Assembly (NCBI GenBank): GCA_946800325.1
Contig: OX326959.1
Span: 30,418,527 to 30,482,526, forward strand
DNA length: 64,000 nt
Reading direction: 5' to 3'
DNA from: Luzula sylvatica
Lineage: Eukaryota > Streptophyta > Magnoliopsida > Poales > Juncaceae
Shown here: piece after piece, positions 25,324 to 37,970 of the stretch
How positions within the stretch are numbered: position 1 is the stretch's first letter
How the letters are laid out: each line of letters begins with the position of its first letter
Made by a program: the position numbers and the translations under genes
The notes under the pieces: model-generated
The model's input: only the letters and a program-made list of their open reading frames with translations
Databases searched by the model: none
What the model was told of the DNA's origin: nothing

Positions 25324-28300
25324 AAATCTTGTTTTGAATCGAAAAACAAACTTCCTTAGTGTTTGTGAAATTTGGTGAAAAGTTATGTAGTAAAAGATAC
25401 GATACAAATGATCTAAAAACACGTTATTTGAACTCCTCAAAGCGTTAAAATGTTGTTTTGAATCGAAAAATAAACTGCCTTAGTGTTTGTGAAATTTGGT
25501 GAAAAGTTCTGTAGTAAAAGATACAATACAAATGATCTAAAAACACGTTATTTGAACTCCTCAAAGCGTTAAAATCTTGTTTTGAATCGAAAAATAAACT
25601 TCCTTAGTGTTTGTGAAATTTGGTGAAAAGTTATGTAGTAAAAGATACGATACAAATGATCTAAAAACACGTTATTTGAACTCCTCATAGCGTTAAAATC
25701 TTGTTTTGAATCGAAAAACAAACTTCCTTAGTGTTTGTGAAATTTGGTGAAAAGTTATGTAGTAAAAGATACGATACAAATGATCTAAAAACATGTTATT
25801 TGAACTCCTCAAAGCGTTAAAATCTTGTTTTGAATCTAAAAACAAACTTTCTTAGTGTTTGTGTAATTTGGTGAAAAGTTATGTAGTAAAAGAAACGATA
25901 CAAATGATCTAAAAACATGTTATTTGAACTCCTCAAAACGTTAAAATCTTGTTTTGAATCGAAAAATAAACTGCCTTAGTGTTTGTGAAATTTGGTGAAA
26001 AGTTATGTAGTAAAAGGTACGATACAAATGATCTAAAAACACGTTATTTGAACTCCTCAAAGCGTTAAAATGTTGTTTTGAATCGAAAAACAAACTTCCT
26101 TAGTGTTTGTGAAATTTGGTGAAAAGTTATGTAGTAAAAAATACGATACAAATTATCTAAAAACATGTTATTTGAACTCCTCAAAGCGTTAAAATCTTGT
26201 TTTGAATCGAAAAACAAACTTTCTTAGTGTCTGTGAAATTTGGTGAAAAGTTCTGTAGTAAAAGATACAATACAAATGATCTAAAAACACGTTATTTGAA
26301 CTCCTCAAAGCGTTAAAATCTTGTTTTGAATCGAAAAACAAACTTTCTTAGTGTTTGTGAAATTTGGTGAAAAGTTATGTAGTAAAAGATACGATACAAA
26401 TGATCTAAAAACACGTTATTTGAACTCCTCAAAGCGTTAAAATCTTGTTTTGAATCGAAAAAAAACTTCCTTAGTGTTTGTGAAATTTGGTGAAAAGTTA
26501 TGTAGTAAAAGATACGATACAAATGATCTAAAAACACGTTATTTGAACTCCTCAAAGCGTTAAAATCTTGTTTTGAATCTAAAAACAAACTTTCTTAGTG
26601 TTTGTGAAATTTGGTGAAAAGTTATGTAGTAAAAGATACGATACAAATGATCTAAAAACATGTTATTTGAACTCCTCAAAGCGTTAAAATCTTGTTTTGA
26701 ATCGAAAAACAAACTGTCATAGTGTTTGTGAAATTTGGTGAAAAGTTATGTAGTAAAAGATACGATACAAATGATCTAAAAACACGTTATTTGAATTCCT
26801 CAAAGCGTTAAAATGTTGTTTTGAATCGAAAAAAAAACTTCCTTAGTGTTTGTGAAATTTGGTGAAAACTTATGTAGTAAAAGATACGATACAAATTATC
26901 TAAAAACATGTTATTTGAACTCCTCAAAGCGTTAAAATCTTGTTTTGAATCGAAAAACAAACTTTCTTAGTGTTTGTGAAATTTGGTGAAAAGTTATGTA
27001 GTAAAAGATACGATACAAATGATCTAAAAACACGTTATTTGAACTCCTCAAAGCGTTAAAATCTTGTTTTGAATCGAAAAACAAACTTTCTTAGTGTTTG
27101 TGAAATTTGGTGAAAAGTTATGTAGTAAAAGATACGATACAAATGATCTAAAAACACGTTATTTGAACTCCTCAAAGCGTTAAAATCTTGTTTTGAATCG
27201 AAAAATAAACTTCCTTAGTGTTTGTGAAATTTGGTGAAAAGTTATGTAGTAAAAGATACGATACAAATGATCTAAAAACACGTTATTTGAACTCCTCATA
27301 GCGTTAAAATCTTGTTTTGAATCGAAAAACAAACTTCCTTAGTGTTTGTGAAAATTTGGTGAAAAGTTATGTAGTAAAAGATACGATACAAATGATCTAA
27401 AAACATGTTATTTGAACTCCTCAAAGCGTTAAAATCTTGTTTTGAATCTAAAAACAAACTTTCTTAGTGTTTGTGAAATTTGGTGAAAAGTTACGTAGTA
27501 AAAGAAACGATACAAACGATCTAAAAACATGTTATTTGAACTCCTCAAAACGTTAAAATCTTGTTTTGAATCGAAAAATAAACTTCCTTAATGTTTGTGA
27601 AATTTGGTGAAAAGATATGTAGTAAAAGATACGATACAAATGATCTAAAAACACGTTATTTGAACTGCTCATAGCGTTAAAATCTTGTTTTGAATCTAAA
27701 AACAAACTTCCTTAGTGTTTGTGAAATTTGGTGAAAAGTTATGTAGTAAAAATACGATACAAATGATCTACAAACATGTTATTTGAACTCCTCAAAGCTT
27801 TAAAATCTTCTTTTGAATCGAAAAACAAATTTCCTTACTGTTTGTGAAATTTGGTGAAAAGTTATGTAGTAAAAGATACGATACAAATGATCTAAAAACA
27901 CGTTATTTGAATTCCTCAAAGCGTTAAAATGTTGTTTTGAATCGAGAAACAAACTTCCTTAGTGTTTGTGAAATTTGGTGAAACGTTATGTAGTAAAAGA
28001 TACGATACAAATTATCTAAAAACATGTTATTTGAACTCCTCAAAGCGTTAAAATCTTGTTTTGAATCGAAAAACAAACTTTCTTAGTGTTTGTGAAATTT
28101 GGTGAAAATTTATGTAGTAAAAGATACGATACAAATGATCTAAAAACACGTTATTTGAACTCCTCAAAGCGTTAAAATCTTGTTTTGAATCGAAAAACAA
28201 ACTTTCTTAGTGTTTGTGAAATTTGGTGAAAAGTTGTGTAGTAAAAGATACGATACAAATGATCTAAAAACACGTTATTTGAACTCCTCAAAACGTTAAA

Positions 28301-29410
28301 ATCTTGTTTTGAATCGAAAAATAAACTTCCTTAGTGTTTGTGAAATTTGGTGAAAAGTTATGTAGTAAAAGATACGATACAAATGATCTAAAAACACGTT
28401 ATTTGAACTCCTCAAAGCGTTAAAATCTTGTTTTGAATCGAAAAACAAACTTTCTTAGTGTTTGTGAAATTTGGTGAAAAGTTGTGTAGTAAAAGATACG
28501 ATACAAATGATCTAAAAACACGTTATTTGAACTCCTCAAAACGTTAAAATCTTGTTTTGAATCGAAAAATAAACTTCCTTAGTGTTTGTGAAATTTGGTG
28601 AAAAGTTATGTAGTAAAAGATACGATACAAATGATCTAAAAACACGTTATTTGAACTCCTCATAGCGTTAAAATCTTGTTTTGAATCGAAAAACAAACTT
28701 CCTTAGTGTTTGTGAAATTTGGTGAAAAGTTATGTAGTAAAAGATACGATACAAATGATCTAAAAACATGTTATTTGAACTCCTCAAAGCGTTAAAATCT
28801 TGTTTTGAATCTAAAAACAAACTTCCTTAGTGCTTGTGAAATTTGGTGAAAAGTTATGTAGTTAGATACGATACAAATGATCTAAAAACACGTTATTTGA
28901 ACTCCTCAAAGCGTTAAAATCTTGTTTTGAATCGAAAAAAAAACTTCCTTAGTGTTTGTGAAATTTGGTGAAAAGTTATGTAGTAAAAGATACGATACAA
29001 ATGATCTAAAAACAAGTTATTTGAACTCCTCAAAGTGTTAAAATCTTGTTTTGAATCGAAAAACAAACTGTCATAGTGTTTATGAAATTTGGTGAAAAGT
29101 TATGTAGTAAAAGATACGATACAAATGGTCTAAAAACACGTTATTTGAACTCCTCAAAACGTTAAAATCTTGTTTTGAATCGAAAAATAAACTTCCTTAG
29201 TGTTTGTGAAATTTGGTGAAAAGTTATGTAGTAAAAGATACGAAACAAATGATCTAAAAACACGTTATTTGAACTCCTCAAAGCGTTAAAATCTTGTTTT
29301 GAATCGAAAAACAAACTTCCTTAGTGTTTGTGAAATTTGGTGAAAAGTTATGTAGTAAAAGATACGATACAAATGATCTAAAAACACGTTATTTGAACTC
29401 CTCAAAGCGT
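24789..29410. repeat. Right arm of the 7,808-bp-spaced duplication
   Basis: This is the partner of 16980-21600. Private differences are the single-base loss near 26460 (eight A instead of the usual run), TTTC for TTCC near 26952, and AAATGGTCT near 29125. The right 1.6 kb of this arm is also the first copy of the 2,107-bp HOR. Confidence 0.85.
26391..26513. repeat. 123-bp monomer that creates a spurious 91-codon open frame
   Basis: One A is missing from the A-run after GAATCG near 26460, so this unit is 123 bp, a multiple of three. The minus-strand frame that is open for about 41 codons per monomer therefore stays open through a second unit, giving the frame at 26313-26588. Its start is TTG (CAA at 26586-26588 on the plus strand), not ATG, and the predicted peptide is simply the same 41-residue block twice. 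This is not a gene. Confidence 0.9.
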
Positions 29411-32400
29411 TAAAATCTTGTTTTGAATCGAAAAACAAACTTTCTTAGTGTTTGTGAAATTTGGTGAAAAGTTATGTAGTAAAAGATACGATACAAATGA
29501 TCTAAAAACACGTTATTTGAACTCCTCAAAGCGTTAAAATCTTGTTTTGAATCGAAAAATAAACTTCCTTAGTGTTTGTGAAATTTGGTGAAAAGTTATG
29601 TAGTAAAAGATACGATACAAATGATCTAAAAACACGTTATTTGAACTCCTCATAGGGTTAAAATCTTGTTTTGAATCGAAAAACAAACTTCCTTAGTGTT
29701 TGTGAAAATTTGGTGAAAAGTTATGTAGTAAAAGATACGATACAAATGATCTAAAAACATGTTATTTGAACTCCTCAAAGCGTTAAAATCTTGTTTTGAA
29801 TCTAAAAACAAACTTTCTTAGTGTTTGTGAAATTTGGTGAAAAGTTACGTAGTAAAAGAAACGATACAAACGATCTAAAAACATGTTATTTGAACTCCTC
29901 AAAACGTTAAAATCTTGTTTTGAATCGAAAAACAAACTGTCATAGTGTTTGTGAAATTTGGTGAAAAGTTATGTAGTAAAAGATACGATACAAATGATCT
30001 AAAAACACGTTATTTGAATTCCTCAAAGCGTTAAAATGTTGTTTTGAATCGAGAAACAAACTTCCTTAGTGTTTGTGAAATTTGGTGAAACGTTATGTAG
30101 TAAAAGATACGATACAAATTATCTAAAAACATGTTATTTGAACTCCTCAAAGCGTTAAAATCTTGTTTTGAATCGAAAAACAAACTTTCTTAGTGTTTGT
30201 GAAATTTGGTGAAAATTTATGTAGTAAAAGATACGATACAAATGATCTAAAAACACGTTATTTGAACTCCTCAAAGCGTTAAAATCTTGTTTTGAATCGA
30301 AAAACAAACTTTCTTAGTGTTTGTGAAATTTGGTGAAAAGTTGTGTAGTAAAAGATACGATACAAATGATCTAAAAACACGTTATTTGAACTCCTCAAAA
30401 CGTTAAAATCTTGTTTTGAATCGAAAAATAAACTTCCTTAGTGTTTGTGAAATTTGGTGAAAAGTTATGTAGTAAAAGATACGATACAAATGATCTAAAA
30501 ACACGTTATTTGAACTCCTCAAAGCGTTAAAATCTTGTTTTGAATCGAAAAACAAACTTTCTTAGTGTTTGTGAAATTTGGTGAAAAGTTGTGTAGTAAA
30601 AGATACGATACAAATGATCTAAAAACACGTTATTTGAACTCCTCAAAACGTTAAAATCTTGTTTTGAATCGAAAAATAAACTTCCTTAGTGTTTGTGAAA
30701 TTTGGTGAAAAGTTATGTAGTAAAAGATACGATACAAATGATCTAAAAACACGTTATTTGAACTCCTCATAGCGTTAAAATCTTGTTTTGAATCGAAAAA
30801 CAAACTTCCTTAGTGTTTGTGAAATTTGGTGAAAAGTTATGTAGTAAAAGATACGATACAAATGATCTAAAAACATGTTATTTGAACTCCTCAAAGCGTT
30901 AAAATCTTGTTTTGAATCTAAAAACAAACTTCCTTAGTGCTTGTGAAATTTGGTGAAAAGTTATGTAGTTAGATACGATACAAATGATCTAAAAACACGT
31001 TATTTGAACTCCTCAAAGCGTTAAAATCTTGTTTTGAATCGAAAAAAAAACTTCCTTAGTGTTTGTGAAATTTGGTGAAAAGTTATGTAGTAAAAGATAC
31101 GATACAAATGATCTAAAAACAAGTTATTTGAACTCCTCAAAGTGTTAAAATCTTGTTTTGAATCGAAAAACAAACTGTCATAGTGTTTATGAAATTTGGT
31201 GAAAAGTTATGTAGTAAAAGATACGATACAAATGATCTAAAAACACGTTATTTGAACTCCTCAAAACGTTAAAATCTTGTTTTGAATCGAAAAATAAACT
31301 TCCTTAGTGTTTGTGAAATTTGGTGAAAAGTTATGTAGTAAAAGATACGAAACAAATGATCTAAAAACACGTTATTTGAACTCCTCAAAGCGTTAAAATC
31401 TTGTTTTGAATCGAAAAACAAACTTCCTTAGTGTTTGTGAAATTTGGTGAAAAGTTATGTAGTAAAAGATACGATACAAATGATCTAAAAACACGTTATT
31501 TGAACTCCTCAAAGCGTTAAAATCTTGTTTTGAATCGAAAAACAAACTTTCTTAGTGTTTGTGAAATTTGGTGAAAAGTTATGTAGTAAAAGATACGATA
31601 CAAATGATCTAAAAACACGTTATTTGAACTCCTCAAAGCGTTAAAATCTTGTTTTGAATCGAAAAATAAACTTCCTTAGTGTTTGTGAAATTTGGTGAAA
31701 AGTTATGTAGTAAAAGATACGATACAAATGATCTAAAAACACGTTATTTGAACTCCTCATAGCGTTAAAATCTTGTTTTGAATCGAAAAACAAACTTCCT
31801 TAGTGTTTGTGAAAATTTGGTGAAAAGTTATGTAGTAAAAGATACGATACAAATGATCTAAAAACATGTTATTTGAACTCCTCAAAGCGTTAAAATCTTG
31901 TTTTGAATCTAAAAACAAACTTTCTTAGTGTTTGTGAAATTTGGTGAAAAGTTACGTAGTAAAAGAAACGATACAAACGATCTAAAAACATGTTATTTGA
32001 ACTCCTCAAAACGTTAAAATCTTGTTTTGAATCGAAAAACAAACTGTCATAGTGTTTGTGAAATTTGGTGAAAAGTTATGTAGTAAAAGATACGATACAA
32101 ATGATCTAAAAACACGTTATTTGAATTCCTCAAAGCGTTAAAATGTTGTTTTGAATCGAGAAACAAACTTCCTTAGTGTTTGTGAAATTTGGTGAAACGT
32201 TATGTAGTAAAAGATACGATACAAATTATCTAAAAACATGTTATTTGAACTCCTCAAAGCGTTAAAATCTTGTTTTGAATCGAAAAACAAACTTTCTTAG
32301 TGTTTGTGAAATTTGGTGAAAATTTATGTAGTAAAAGATACGATACAAATGATCTAAAAACACGTTATTTGAACTCCTCAAAGCGTTAAAATCTTGTTTT

Positions 32401-34210
32401 GAATCGAAAAACAAACTTTCTTAGTGTTTGTGAAATTTGGTGAAAAGTTGTGTAGTAAAAGATACGATACAAATGATCTAAAAACACGTTATTTGAACTC
32501 CTCAAAACGTTAAAATCTTGTTTTGAATCGAAAAATAAACTTCCTTAGTGTTTGTGAAATTTGGTGAAAAGTTATGTAGTAAAAGATACGATACAAATGA
32601 TCTAAAAACACGTTATTTGAACTCCTCAAAGCGTTAAAATCTTGTTTTGAATCGAAAAACAAACTTTCTTAGTGTTTGTGAAATTTGGTGAAAAGTTGTG
32701 TAGTAAAAGATACGATACAAATGATCTAAAAACACGTTATTTGAACTCCTCAAAACGTTAAAATCTTGTTTTGAATCGAAAAATAAACTTCCTTAGTGTT
32801 TGTGAAATTTGGTGAAAAGTTATGTAGTAAAAGATACGATACAAATGATCTAAAAACACGTTATTTGAACTCCTCATAGCGTTAAAATCTTGTTTTGAAT
32901 CGAAAAACAAACTTCCTTAGTGTTTGTGAAATTTGGTGAAAAGTTATGTAGTAAAAGATACGATACAAATGATCTAAAAACATGTTATTTGAACTCCTCA
33001 AAGCGTTAAAATCTTGTTTTGAATCTAAAAACAAACTTCCTTAGTGCTTGTGAAATTTGGTGAAAAGTTATGTAGTTAGATACGATACAAATGATCTAAA
33101 AACACGTTATTTGAACTCCTCAAAGCGTTAAAATCTTGTTTTGAATCGAAAAAAAAACTTCCTTAGTGTTTGTGAAATTTGGTGAAAAGTTATGTAGTAA
33201 AAGATACGATACAAATGATCTAAAAACAAGTTATTTGAACTCCTCAAAGTGTTAAAATCTTGTTTTGAATCGAAAAACAAACTGTCATAGTGTTTATGAA
33301 ATTTGGTGAAAAGTTATGTAGTAAAAGATACGATACAAATGATCTAAAAACACGTTATTTGAACTCCTCAAAACGTTAAAATCTTGTTTTGAATCGAAAA
33401 ATAAACTTCCTTAGTGTTTGTGAAATTTGGTGAAAAGTTATGTAGTAAAAGATACGAAACAAATGATCTAAAACCACGTTATTTGAACTCCTCAAAGCGT
33501 TAAAATCTTGTTTTGAATCGAAAAACAAACTTCCTTAGTGTTTGTGAAATTTGGTGAAAAGTTATGTAGTAAAAGATACGATACAAATGATCTAAAAACA
33601 CGTTATTTGAACTCCTCAAAGCGTTAAAATCTTGTTTTGAATCGAAAAACAAACTTTCTTAGTGTTTGTGAAATTTGGTGAAAAGTTATGTAGTAAAAGA
33701 TACGATACAAATGATCTAAAAACACGTTATTTGAACTCCTCAAAGCGTTAAAATCTTGTTTTGAATCGAAAAATAAACTTCCTTAGTGTTTGTGAAATTT
33801 GGTGAAAAGTTATGTAGTAAAAGATACGATACAAATGATCTAAAAACACGTTATTTGAACTCCTCATAGCGTTAAAATCTTGTTTTGAATCGAAAAACAA
33901 ACTTCCTTAGTGTTTGTGAAAATTTGGTGAAAAGTTATGTAGTAAAAGATACGATACAAATGATCTAAAAACATGTTATTTGAACTCCTCAAAGCGTTAA
34001 AATCTTGTTTTGAATCTAAAAACAAACTTTCTTAGTGTTTGTGAAATTTGGTGAAAAGTTACGTAGTAAAAGAAACGATACAAACGATCTAAAAACATGT
34101 TATTTGAACTCCTCAAAACGTTAAAATCTTGTTTTGAATCGAAAAACAAACTGTCATAGTGTTTGTGAAATTTGGTGAAAAGTTATGTAGTAAAAGATAC
34201 GATACAAATG
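27840..34210. repeat. 17-monomer higher-order repeat, 2,107 bp, three tandem copies
   Basis: Copies lie at about 27840-29946, 29947-32053 and 32054-34160. Exact 2,107-bp spacings are seen for the 122-bp monomer (28847, 30954, 33061), the 125-bp monomer with an extra A (29703, 31810, 33917), CGAAACAAAT (29241, 31348, 33455) and GAAAATTTATG (28105, 30212, 32319). The length is 15 x 124 + 122 + 125. Private changes are sparse: AAATGGTCT near 29125, CATAGGGTT near 29655 and AAAACCACG near 33474. This is the clearest and most homogeneous HOR in the window. Confidence 0.95.
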
Positions 34211-35915
34211 ATCTAAAAACATGTTATTTGAACTCCTCAAAGCGTTAAAATCTTGTTTTGAATCGAAAAACAAACTTTCTTAGTGTTTGTGAAATTTGGT
34301 GAAAAGTTATGTAGTAAAAGATACGATACAAATGATCTAAAAACATGTTATTTGAACTCCTCAAAGCGTTAAAATCTTGTTTTGAATCGAAAAACAAACT
34401 GTCATAGTGTTTGTGAAATTTGGTGAAAAGTTATGTAGTAAAAGATACGATACAAATGATCTAAAAACACGTTATTTGAATTCCTCAAAGCGTTAAAATG
34501 TTGTTTTGAATCGAAAAAAAAACTTCCTTAGTGTTTGTGAAATTTGGTGAAAACTTATGTAGTAAAAGATACGATACAAATTATCTAAAAACATGTTATT
34601 TGAACTCCTCAAAGCGTTAAAATCTTGTTTTGAATCGAAAAACAAACTTTCTTAGTGTTTGTGAAATTTGGTGAAAAGTTATGTAGTAAAAGATACGATA
34701 CAAATGATCTAAAAACACGTTATTTGAACTCCTCAAAGCGTTAAAATCTTGTTTTGAATCGAAAAACAAACTTTCTTAGTGTTTGTGAAATTTGGTGAAA
34801 AGTTATGTAGTAAAAGATACGATACAAATGATCTAAAAACACGTTATTTGAACTCCTCAAAGCGTTAAAATCTTGTTTTGAATCGAAAAATAAACTTCCT
34901 TAGTGTTTGTGAAATTTGGTGAAAAGTTATGTAGTAAAAGATACGATACAAATGATCTAAAAACACGTTATTTGAACTCCTCATAGCGTTAAAATCTTGT
35001 TTTGAATCGAAAAACAAACTTCCTTAGTGTTTGTGAAAATTTGGTGAAAAGTTATGTAGTAAAAGATACGATACAAATGATCTAAAAACATGTTATTTGA
35101 ACTCCTCAAAGCGTTAAAATCTTGTTTTGAATCTAAAAACAAACTTTCTTAGTGTTTGTGAAATTTGGTGAAAAGTTACGTAGTAAAAGAAACGATACAA
35201 ACGATCTAAAAACATGTTATTTGAACTCCTCAAAACGTTAAAATCTTGTTTTGAATCGAAAAATAAACTTCCTTAATGTTTGTGAAATTTGGTGAAAAGT
35301 TATGTAGTAAAAGATACGATACAAATGATCTAAAAACACGTTATTTGAACTGCTCATAGCGTTAAAATCTTGTTTTGAATCTAAAAACAAACTTCCTTAG
35401 TGTTTGTGAAATTTGGTGAAAAGTTATGTAGTAAAAATACGATACAAATGATCTACAAACATGTTATTTGAACTCCTCAAAGCTTTAAAATCTTCTTTTG
35501 AATCGAAAAACAAATTTCCTTACTGTTTGTGAAATTTGGTGAAAAGTTATGTAGTAAAAGATACGATACAAATGATCTAAAAACACGTTATTTGAATTCC
35601 TCAAAGCGTTAAAATGTTGTTTTGAATCGAGAAACAAACTTCCTTAGTGTTTGTGAAATTTGGTGAAACGTTATGTAGTAAAAGATACGATACAAATTAT
35701 CTAAAAACATGTTATTTGAACTCCTCAAAGCGTTAAAATCTTGTTTTGAATCGAAAAACAAACTTTCTTAGTGTTTGTGAAATTTGGTGAAAATTTATGT
35801 AGTAAAAGATACGATACAAATGATCTAAAAACACGTTATTTGAACTCCTCAAAGCGTTAAAATCTTGTTTTGAATCGAAAAACAAACTTTCTTAGTGTTT
35901 GTGAAATTTGGTGAA
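33250..35915. repeat. 2.7-kb block repeated at 37963-40628 (spacing 4,713)
   Basis: CGAAACAAAT (33455 and 38168), the 125-bp monomers (33917 and 38630; 35034 and 39747) and the AAATCTTCTTTTG monomer (35490 and 40203) are each 4,713 bp apart. The block contains two 125-bp monomers nine units (1,117 bp) apart. The match ends where GTTATG (35917) faces GTTGTG (40630). Confidence 0.85.
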
Positions 35916-37970
35916 AAGTTATGTAGTAAAAGATACGATACAAATGATCTAAAAACACGTTATTTGAACTCCTCAAAGCGTTAAAATCTTGTTTTGAATC
36001 GAAAAATAAACTTCCTTAGTGTTTGTGAAATTTGGTGAAAAGTTATGTAGTAAAAGATACGATACAAATGATCTAAAAACACGTTATTTGAACTCCTCAT
36101 AGCGTTAAAATCTTGTTTTGAATCGAAAAACAAACTTCCTTAGTGTTTGTGAAAATTTGGTGAAAAGTTATGTAGTAAAAGATACGATACAAATGATCTA
36201 AAAACATGTTATTTGAACTCCTCAAAGCGTTAAAATCTTGTTTTGAATCTAAAAACAAACTTTCTTAGTGTTTGTGAAATTTGGTGAAAAGTTACGTAGT
36301 AAAAGAAACGATACAAACGATCTAAAAACATGTTATTTGAACTCCTCAAAACGTTAAAATCTTGTTTTGAATCGAAAAATAAACTTCCTTAATGTTTGTG
36401 AAATTTGGTGAAAAGTTATGTAGTAAAAGATACGATACAAATGATCTAAAAACACGTTATTTGAACTGCTCATAGCGTTAAAATCTTGTTTTGAATCTAA
36501 AAACAAACTTCCTTAGTGTTTGTGAAATTTGGTGAAAAGTTATGTAGTAAAAATACGATACAAATGATCTACAAACATGTTATTTGAACTCCTCAAAGCT
36601 TTAAAATCTTCTTTTGAATCGAAAAACAAATTTCCTTACTGTTTGTGAAATTTGGTGAAAAGTTATGTAGTAAAAGATACGATACAAATGATCTAAAAAC
36701 ACGTTATTTGAATTCCTCAAAGCGTTAAAATGTTGTTTTGAATCGAGAAACAAACTTCCTTAGTGTTTGTGAAATTTGGTGAAACGTTATGTAGTAAAAG
36801 ATACGATACAAATTATCTAAAAACATGTTATTTGAACTCCTCAAAGCGTTAAAATCTTGTTTTGAATCGAAAAACAAACTTTCTTAGTGTTTGTGAAATT
36901 TGGTGAAAATTTATGTAGTAAAAGATACGATACAAATGATCTAAAAACACGTTATTTGAACTCCTCAAAGCGTTAAAATCTTGTTTTGAATCGAAAAACA
37001 AACTTTCTTAGTGTTTGTGAAATTTGGTGAAAAGTTGTGTAGTAAAAGATACGATACAAATGATCTAAAAACACGTTATTTGAACTCCTCAAAACGTTAA
37101 AATCTTGTTTTGAATCGAAAAATAAACTTCCTTAGTGTTTGTGAAATTTGGTGAAAAGTTATGTAGTAAAAGATACGATACAAATGATCTAAAAACACGT
37201 TATTTGAACTCCTCATAGCGTTAAAATCTTGTTTTGAATCGAAAAACAAACTTCCTTAGTGTTTGTGAAATTTGGTGAAAAGTTATGTAGTAAAAGATAC
37301 GATACAAATGATCTAAAAACATGTTATTTGAACTCCTCAAAGCGTTAAAATCTTGTTTTGAATCTAAAAACAAACTTCCTTAGTGCTTGTGAAATTTGGT
37401 GAAAAGTTATGTAGTAAAAGATACGATACAAATGATCTAAAAACACGTTATTTGAACTCCTCAAAGCGTTAAAATCTTGTTTTGAATCGAAAAAAAAACT
37501 TCCTTAGTGTTTGTGAAATTTGGTGAAAAGTTATGTAGTAAAAGATACGATACAAATGATCTAAAAACAAGTTATTTGAACTCCTCAAAGTGTTAAAATC
37601 TTGTTTTGAATCGAAAAACAAACTGTCATAGTGTTTATGAAATTTGGTGAAAAGTTATGTAGTAAAAGATACGATACAAATGATCTAAAAACACGTTATT
37701 TGAACTCTTCAAAACGTTAAAATCTTGTTTTGAATCGAAAAATAAACTTCCTTAGTGTTTGTGAAATTTGGTGAAAAGTTATGTAGTAAAAGATACGATA
37801 CAAATGATCTAAAAACACGTTATTTGAACTCCTCAAAGCGTTAAAATCTTGTTTTGAATCGAAAAACAAACTTCCTTAGTGTTTGTGAAATTTGGTGAAA
37901 AGTTATGTAGTAAAAGATACGATACAAATGATCTAAAAACACGTTATTTGAACTCCTCAAAGCGTTAAAA
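35800..37970. repeat. 2.2-kb block repeated at 39397-41567 (spacing 3,597)
   Basis: The 125-bp monomer (36150 and 39747) and the rare CTCTTC (37705 and 41302) are both exactly 3,597 bp apart. The partner block overlaps the partner of the previous duplication, so 39.4-40.6 kb is homologous to two different upstream regions. That implies at least two successive duplication or exchange events. Confidence 0.82.

Noticed and set aside
26313..26588. 91-codon minus-strand open frame
   Set aside because: It is two in-frame copies of the monomer translation, created by a 1-bp deletion; the start is TTG, there is no domain, and nothing else in the array supports coding.
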